64,000 nt of DNA. It comes from Promethearchaeota archaeon. Its GTDB lineage: Archaea; Asgardarchaeota; Lokiarchaeia; Sigyniarchaeales; SOKP01. Positions 15,001-24,000 of the stretch are shown in pieces (within the stretch, counting starts at the first letter, position 1; every line of letters begins with the position of its first letter). Position numbers and translations under genes: made by a program. The notes below the pieces were generated by a model that was not told the origin of the DNA, did not search any database, and saw nothing but the letters and a program-made list of their open reading frames with translations. The stretch is taken from assembly GCA_019057795.1 (NCBI GenBank), contig JAHLWS010000074.1, positions 21,725 to 85,724 of the forward strand, read 5' to 3'.

Positions 15001-18000
15001 GATCCAATAACTACTTGGTCAATATACGATGACGGCTTTAGTTCCGGAGAAATAACGGTACTAACTTCAAGCGAATCAATTTCTCCTCCAGAGTCAGGCG
15101 TAAAATATTTAGGCGGTACAGAAAATGGACAGATTTTCGGTCAAGAAATATCTTTCTTGTACTATAACGATTCCTTAGATTACGGTATTGAATCCGATAG
15201 CGAATTACTTTCGCTTTTAGCCTTAACCGAGATTACCGCGTTAAAAGTGGTCGGAATTAAGGACGGTAGCGAATACGAATTTGTTCAAGGAACCGATTGG
15301 ACTATGCCTTACTATCCTTCGGGAATTCTCTACAACGATTCGATCATTCGCTTTTCAGGAACTAATATACCCGACGAAGGCACAGAATTTTCAATCGTTT
15401 ACAAGCTAAAATTTGATTTCGAATCAAAAAGTTTCGGAAAGATTACTTTAGGTTATACCAATAATTACAATGAAAGTTCGATCGAGCTTCAATTACCGGA
15501 CGGATTCTTACCGGATAGCGATGAAGCCGTAGCTCCTATGTTTACTCGATTTTCAGATAATTTTACGGGCGATGGAACCCAAACTCAGTTTATCATGAGC
15601 TATGGACTTAGCGGAGTATCTCAATGGGACGGAAATTTCGTTATATATAACGAGGAAGAACTAATCTCCCAATTTGGAGCCTTTGATGAAGGAGTTTCTT
15701 CAGGACATCCTACTATCACTTTTACTGTAAAACCTCCTCCTGCCCAATCAAAGATTAACGTCACTTACGGAGTTAAATCTCAATACGATCTTTCTTACGG
15801 ATTCCAGAAAATCAATAAGTCTTATAGCGATTCAATAAGGCTAATGAGTAACGATGACACATCACCTCAAATAATTGACGAAGCTGATAGCGGACTGTCC
15901 ACCCGAGTTCTTGACAATTCGTCTTTGTATATTTCATTGGATAATTCGGAAGAAAAAACAACTCTTAAATTATTACAGGTACCTTTATTGTTTGCTCCTG
16001 AACTTAATCTTACTTTTACTTTTGATCAAATAGTACTGGATTATATCGAATCTTTTGATAACGATTTTAACAACCTTACTATCGAATTTAAATATATTAC
16101 GAAGGATGGATATTACGAATTTTATTCCGACCCAAAAATAATCCCTCTGAATTATTCCGAAATTTCGCCTGATATTATAGGTAATAGTTATTCTATTCTG
16201 TATAACAAAGACCTTCAGCCAATTTACGACATGGTTGGGACTGATAGTATCGATATTGAAATAACGCTATATCAAGCGGGAAATAGTGTTAATTACGCTC
16301 CATATATAATTTTAGAAGAATTTGAATATCTATCCGATACCCACATTGTTGAGATGTACGATAGAATGCCTCGTGATTATTACGGAAACATGGATATAGA
16401 CGCCGTAATTAATACGCCTCATTACTTCCAAGTATTCTCGAAACCATTAGTCGATTGTGAGTGGGGAGATTCGCCGTTTAATCTAATAGACGGAAGCGAA
16501 GTTACGGTAGGGCTTAAAGGCTTGCCTAACTCTTCCTTAGTTTCTTTAGATTACGATGGAGAGACTTATGGCATAGACTATTGGGGTTCGGAGAAAACGC
16601 TTCCAGTAAATCTTGAAAATTTCTTTATGATCCCTAACTTGGGAATGTATACAGATACTTACAACATAGAAGAGACTTCTTATCAAGACGGATATTTAGA
16701 CCTCTATTACGGCTCAGGTACGGAAATCGATGGAGAGAAGCTTTATACCTCGACAATCTATATGGATTACGAAAGTAGTCCAGTCGCCGATTATCGTTCG
16801 AGTATTTTAGATAATACTCCAACTTCATGGGCAACAACATTTGATTTTGCTGATAAATTTTTAACCACTTATGAAATGGAAGTAGAAGGACGCGTATTCT
16901 ATCATCAAGTATTTGATTTAGATACGGATATAAACACCACTTCCGAGATGAACGATATCTTCCCTGATTACAATACAAATATCTATTTCGGTCTGCAATT
17001 ACCTTCCGACCTTGATATTGATGAGATTAGAGAGATCGGTTTACCCTATTCGTACGCGTTATCCATTCAAGGATTTCCAGTCGGAGATTATAAAGACGAA
17101 TATTGTTTCGCACTCCCAACGGATAGCGGAGATTTCAATCCGACCACCGACCCATATCTACTCGAGAGTGATACGGAATACGCTTTAGAATTTGACGAAT
17201 ACGGAGCGCCATACATTCTATTCTTTAAACCGGTTGGAGATTTAAGCACTTATACGGACGCTCAAAATAAGATCATGATCGATTATTGGGCAAATCACGA
17301 ATTTATCGATAATCGCGATTATTACATCCACGAAAACCCAATAGACACATTTATTTCGCAGATCGAATGGGATTACAGCTACGTAGATACTGACAATTTT
17401 AACCTCCACCCCGACTTTACATACGATACCAGCTTTACCGTGAATTATTACGCCTTAGAATGGGAAATTTTCAACGAGGACTATATTAAAGACGGCGACG
17501 ATATATTTACCTTCCAACAGAGAGAATTTTACAACATTTCTGTGTTATATACGGGAGATACAAGCACCGATGAATTTAGCGTACAATATATCGTACCCGA
17601 GGGTCAATATTTAGAAGATCATATAATCTTCCCAACTATCTATGCATTGGCTCAGATTGATGACGATGAGGAAACAATGAGAGTAATTGAAATTTACAAT
17701 AGTTTGTTGCAAAATTATATTTCTCAAAATGCTCCTGATTCGTACAATTATACCGTTGATTTCGCCGAAATTGAAACTTATATTAATACCTATTTCCCAA
17801 GCTATCAATTGGTTGAAAATTCTTTTATGTATATAACCACCGAATATAACTCTACTCTACTGCGATATCCAATGGGCCATACGCCGTTCAATTACGACTA
17901 TTTAGGACCAGATCATTACGCCTACCATATCGCTCTATATATCAACGGTGAGTTTATCGCATATTCAAACGAAACCTTATTTAACGATTACGTGTTAAAA

Positions 18001-21000
18001 GTTGAAGATAATTATATTTATTTCAATAATAAGTCAAGAGGTCAAGCAGGTTATATCGACCCCGATAGTGAAATTCAACTAACTTATAAATTTAAACTTC
18101 AACCTGGATTACTTGATAGAAAACATTTTATGATAATTACCTATCCGTGGACGAATGTTTTTGAAACTGTTTTTGATCCAGTCTTAGGTGACGAACAATT
18201 AACTTATAGAGAAAAATATAGAAAATTAAGCGGAGGCTCCATAATTACGCCTTTTGAATATAGCCTTTCTATTAATACGAAATATACCCTTTACTTAAGT
18301 TATCGCTTAAATCAGAGAGAATATTACGAAGAACGGTTTGAGATAAAATCCGAGTACTATGACAGCGCTGAAGGCGGCTACGTGTATAAATTTATTTCCC
18401 AAGAGCTCGATAATTACATCGATGTGCTTGAGGATGAAAAAGGGGATTCTGTTAACGTCTTTTATTTCGATGCTCAAGGCAAAATGATATTCTTAGACGC
18501 TTCTCATTACAAAGTTACTATTGGTTCGAGACAAATAGTTATTAAAAACGATGGAAACGAATTAGTAGCTTCACACGGAGAATTTTACGTGTCCTTTATC
18601 TCGGACTACAACGATAAAGAACTTTTAAATTATCGCTTTTCTTACGACCCCGCAACGGATATAACAGCAACCTTAGATGTAAATTATTGGGATGTTATTG
18701 ACGCAGAGGGTATAGGCGTTATTCCAAATTTAGACGCGCCTTACTTCATGAACGAAGGAGAGACCACTCTGCAAAACGTTGTGTGTCAAGCTTCTCAAAT
18801 TGCTGCGTATCTTAGCGAAGGAACCAAATTAGAATTTAATTTAGAAGCAGAATTACAGGGATACGACCAACAATTGCTTGATGGAATACGCGATGGCAAC
18901 TATTCAGCGCTCTATATTGATACAAATATTAAAAACATAGATAGTTTAGATAATCTTACTATTGAACTCTACGACTCTTCAGGTATAATGTCTGAATTTT
19001 CTCAGAACATGACCAGAGATGAGTTGATAATGTACGACTACAACATCAAAATTAACTTGCCAACAGATACAAATACGCTAAAAAAGATTAGACTCGTTCC
19101 ATTTTTCAGATCAGATAACGAATATAACGCGGATAATACTATAGGCATTAGCAGAATTCAAGCAATGGTCTGGGATAATGAGCTTGTTTCCTTCATGGAA
19201 GACGATCAAGAGTATATGCACGTGAATTTAGAGCACGATTTAAAGACAGATATAAGCGGATACAAATTAGCTTACATTTATAACGATAAATTACAATACC
19301 TCGCCTACCCTGACGGTGTTTCGATTACATATACCAAGGATATGGATATATACACTTTACATATTCCAAGCGTCTATCTTAACCCTGACACGAACGAAAC
19401 TACGAGATTTCTGGAAGGGCAAGAAATTGTTTTGCGATACAATTCGCCCGTAAAGAAAGGCATAGCTGTCGGTATTGGTAAATTATACTTTGAGAACAAA
19501 GGATATAATTACGACTCGCATCCAGATATTCCTAAAGCAGAATTATTACTGGTTAACGCTAATTCTTCGGATACCAACACTTACGCTTACTCCGAATTTA
19601 TTAACGATTATTATTATCAAGCCCCAATACAGATAACTCCGTTTGATACCGAATATAACGGCAAATATAAAGCTATAAAGATCGATTTGAATATATCCGC
19701 TTTATTAGAAGCAGAAGGTCGTTTTGAACTAGATCTCAGTCATATCGTCTTTTCGGTACCGAATCCTTCTTACGAATTAACCATTAGTGAAGTACTTATC
19801 TTGGAAGAATCGTACAAACCAAACTTACAATATGGAAGTATGGACGAACGGGTATGGCAATATACCGAGGTCGAGATGTTTACCGCAAGCGCTAATCCGG
19901 AAGAGGATTCTTATCAATTAGCCCTAGAAAACGCCCCGTTATTCTATCCTGATACGGAATGGTTAGATTATCTCAATATTTTTGACGAGGATGGCAACTA
20001 CTATACAGCAGGAATCACAGGAGACGACCATCAATTACATTTCGAACCTTCAACTAACACGTTTACTTGGAACCCATCGTTTAACCAGTACCCCGAATAT
20101 TTCGGCATGGAATTCGAAGAGCCGTTATCGATTGAGCCTAATAAAACGCTTTATTTCGGATACGTCACCAATACCTCTTGGGCAGAACCGATCCTAATCG
20201 AAGCGGAGAACATTGATCTCGATTCTATTCGCGTAATTTACGATTATAACTATCTACTGAAACCGGAGTTTTACGATTGGTACGCTACATTGAACCTTAG
20301 TGCCCAACATTCCTACGAGAATATCGCGTATTCCTTTAAAGAAGAATCCGAATATAAGGTTGTTCAGTATTATTACGAGGAGTTTACCGTATATAGCGAC
20401 GCTTCTCAATACACCCATACGTTTGATATAGGCGGGCTTTCTTTTGAAAACGATTTTGTCAACTTAAGCGTGTTTAAAGTGGTTGGTTTAACTCCCACTT
20501 TAGAAACCGAAATTTTGACAAATAACGACAATTTTTCGATTAAATTTAATGCAAATACGAAAGAATTAAATATAACAGATTTGAACTTAGAAAACGGTTT
20601 ATTGAATGTTTTTGATCAAATTACTGCTATTTTAAATTATTCATACGGTCCAATTTCTAGCTTTTCCGAGATTTATTTATCGCCCGAATTTAACATTACT
20701 TACTTAACCGATCCGGAAGAAACCTTCTTTAGCAATGTCGATATCGATTATAACTATCGATCAAAATCGGGCACAGCTCTATTTGGAGAAGGTTCTGCAA
20801 CCATTAATAGCGACGATACTTCATTTGTTCCTATTGATTTCTGTCGAAATCCCGATATGAGCACCGATTATCAATTAAACGGCTACGGTTCGGAGTTATT
20901 TGATAATTTTGAGATTTACCAAGACGAAAGCTCTATAATCTACGTAGCAGACATAGATATGGACGGGGAACCTGACTATAAGCACACGATCGATGTAGAC

Positions 21001-24000
21001 AAAGACGGAAAGATCGATGTTATTAGATACGGCCTTGACGATCCGCAGGGTTCCGGTGAGATTTATTGGCATACGGTTATTCAAGATTTTGAAAGTCGAG
21101 AAATTAAAGTAAAGCGAGAATTAGAAGAAGAGAAAAGAACCGAATGGTTTGACATAGATGACCGCGCATTTGCCTATTACGATTTTAATGTTTTGAAATT
21201 ACTATCAATTGTACTTGGATTACCTTTGTTATCGTATCATATTGCCAAAATGATGCTTCCCGACGTAGACTATTGGGCTCAAAAATCTATTCAGCAATTA
21301 GTCCAGAAACAGGAGTACGTAAAATCTTCCTTCTACAGCGTGACGATTGATAACGACAGGGATGGCTACACCGATTCTCAGATAAATTACGAGAAAACAG
21401 ACGTTAACATATATTACGATATTAGCGAATATAAGAAAACAATTATTGCTGCCAAGCATCAAGATATCGTTACCTATTTAGGAGAGTACATTGCCAAAAG
21501 TATAAGTTCCTTATTCACGGGCTCCCGAGACGATCCGATTTTTAACGACCAGTTAACCGAAGCCCATCTCGACTCTTCCGATTTTGGCTCTTGTAATTTA
21601 TATACCCAGATGAATGCAGCTGTTTTGAACGCGACATACAGAAAATTCTCTGAATATACCCTCTCGTCTTATATCGATACACTTGAGCGCTCCACATTGA
21701 CCGTAATCGGCTGGAACGAAGGAGAGATCGAAGAGCAAAGGATTTATACGGACGATTTTGAGAACGGAGAGATTGAAAATGCGGACGACTTTTTCTCGAG
21801 CTTATCGGCAGAGCATTCGGTCACCGACATTGACACGGGACAAGAAGTTACCGTTGATTTCGACTCAGAATTTCCATACACTCATCCAGCTAATATTAGT
21901 TGGGATTGCGAAACATGGGGTCCCGATAACGTTCCTATTAAATACGACTCCTTGCAGGTGATAGGAGAAGATTATTATTATGCTACAAATAAATTCGAAA
22001 AAGAAATTATTATTAGAATTCCGAATCGATTCTCGTTATACAACGATTTTGGTAAAGTTAGTAAGTTCAGCGTGGAAGACGGCGGTTGGGTTGAGTTTAA
22101 AGTTAAAGGTATGCTTATAACCCCTCCCGATGGTCAAGTATATTATACTTCCGATGTCGATTCCTTTGTTTCCGATTCAGCAAAAGTTAGCGGGTTTTAC
22201 TTCTACGTGGATTCTGATTTGAATGGATTTTTTGAAACAGTTTATATTCTAAACGATTACTATACTTTGGATGCTTCAGGTACTCCAGTATATACCGTTA
22301 TGTCAATAGGAATGAATTACGATGGTATTCACGATTTTGCACCCTACGAACGATTATACGACAGAGAGCTCGTAGTCTCTAATTTCGAGACGTTGACGCA
22401 AGAATCCGTCATGTTTGGAAGCGATTGGATTTACAATTTCAGGCACTTAAAGGACGAAGATCTTTTGAAAGAAACCGAATCTAAATTGGAAGAAAACAAC
22501 TTAAAACCAAAAGACCAAATATTTGAGATTTACAAACTCGTACAAATGAGCGAGCAAAACAGCGAATTTTCCGAGTTATTCTACGAAATTAGGCACAAGA
22601 CTTATTCAACCGCGTGGGAGCAATATAAAGAGCAATTAATAGGAGATATTGCCGAACAAGTGTTCATGTCGGTCACTGCCTCCCTTCTTAGCGCGACGGT
22701 GGAAGCCATCCTTACCGGAGCCACATTTGGTTTCGGATGGCCAGCTGCTAAAGCTGCTGCGACTTTAACTTATATGGGAGTCTATACTTTAATGACTAAA
22801 TTTTACGTCGACATAGACCTCGCCAAAGCAGAAGCTGAAAAGCGCTCTCAATCGTTCTACTCGGTTTCGAGCGAGACTCGTGAGCCTACTTCCCTTAACG
22901 AAAAAAACGCCTTGGATAGGGTTCTCGGCGATAGCATGGCGGCAGCACTTATAGGACATCCTGGCGGATATTACACCGAGGTGAGTGGAGGAGAACCGGG
23001 TAATATGTATACAGGTCAGCTACTAGTAAGTCCTCCCAATCTTTTACGCATGCTTTATTCGTTTGAAGGCTTTTTAGATTTACTTTGGGAAAACCTCTGG
23101 AGCATGGGAGAATCGGACCCCGATGTTTACGCCGCTCTCGATTTTGACGACATTAATTTGGATTACTTTTTACTCACTAGCGAATTACCCTCTTACAATC
23201 AGAACCCCTATTACACCTACGAGAACGCGGACGGTATTTTTGATTTGTACAACATGTATGCCCTAAACACCTTAGGCTACCTCGAAACTCAAGTAAGTCA
23301 AGCTTCTAACGGGCAGTACGACGCAATTCGAGCGACCTGCATAGACGGAAGACCACAATACGAGTTTATTAATAGCACCTTGTACCAAGCAGTAAGACCG
23401 CAAAGCGTGTTATATAGACCGATCGTGTTAAGCCAAGAAAGGTACGACCAACTACAACCAGCGCCCGGTAGTTTAGTAGTAAAAGCCCGATGTAAAGATT
23501 ATAGCAACACTATCGGAATAGACGCTTACGCAATGGGCGATGTGGAGCGCGAGGTGTACGCGGCAAAAGTTCCGCTCAACGACAACGGTTTTGAGTACCC
23601 TATTCGACACATTTCAATTGACGTGGTAAAGTACAACATTTACACCGGCTTCAGTTATTTTGTTAAGGGTCTTATCGTGAACGAGTCGGATTATTCTATC
23701 GATCTTGGCAACCTCTATTTCGCGAAATCCATCGAAGCGATCGTATCGGAAAAACATAGCGGGTTCGAAGACTTTTTAAGCTACGCGTTAGCACACGAAA
23801 TAATAGAATCGAAAATTTACTTTAACATTCACATAGTTTTTGACGTGTTTATCCCCGACACCACTGAAGAGACAAGCAGGTTGGCTTTAGCCCAAGCAAC
23901 ATCCCATACAATCATGGATTATTTTAATCAGTACGTTTTTGCGGAAGTTTCGGCTAATTCTATTTCAGAGATTGCCTACACAGAGACTATGACTTTCTGG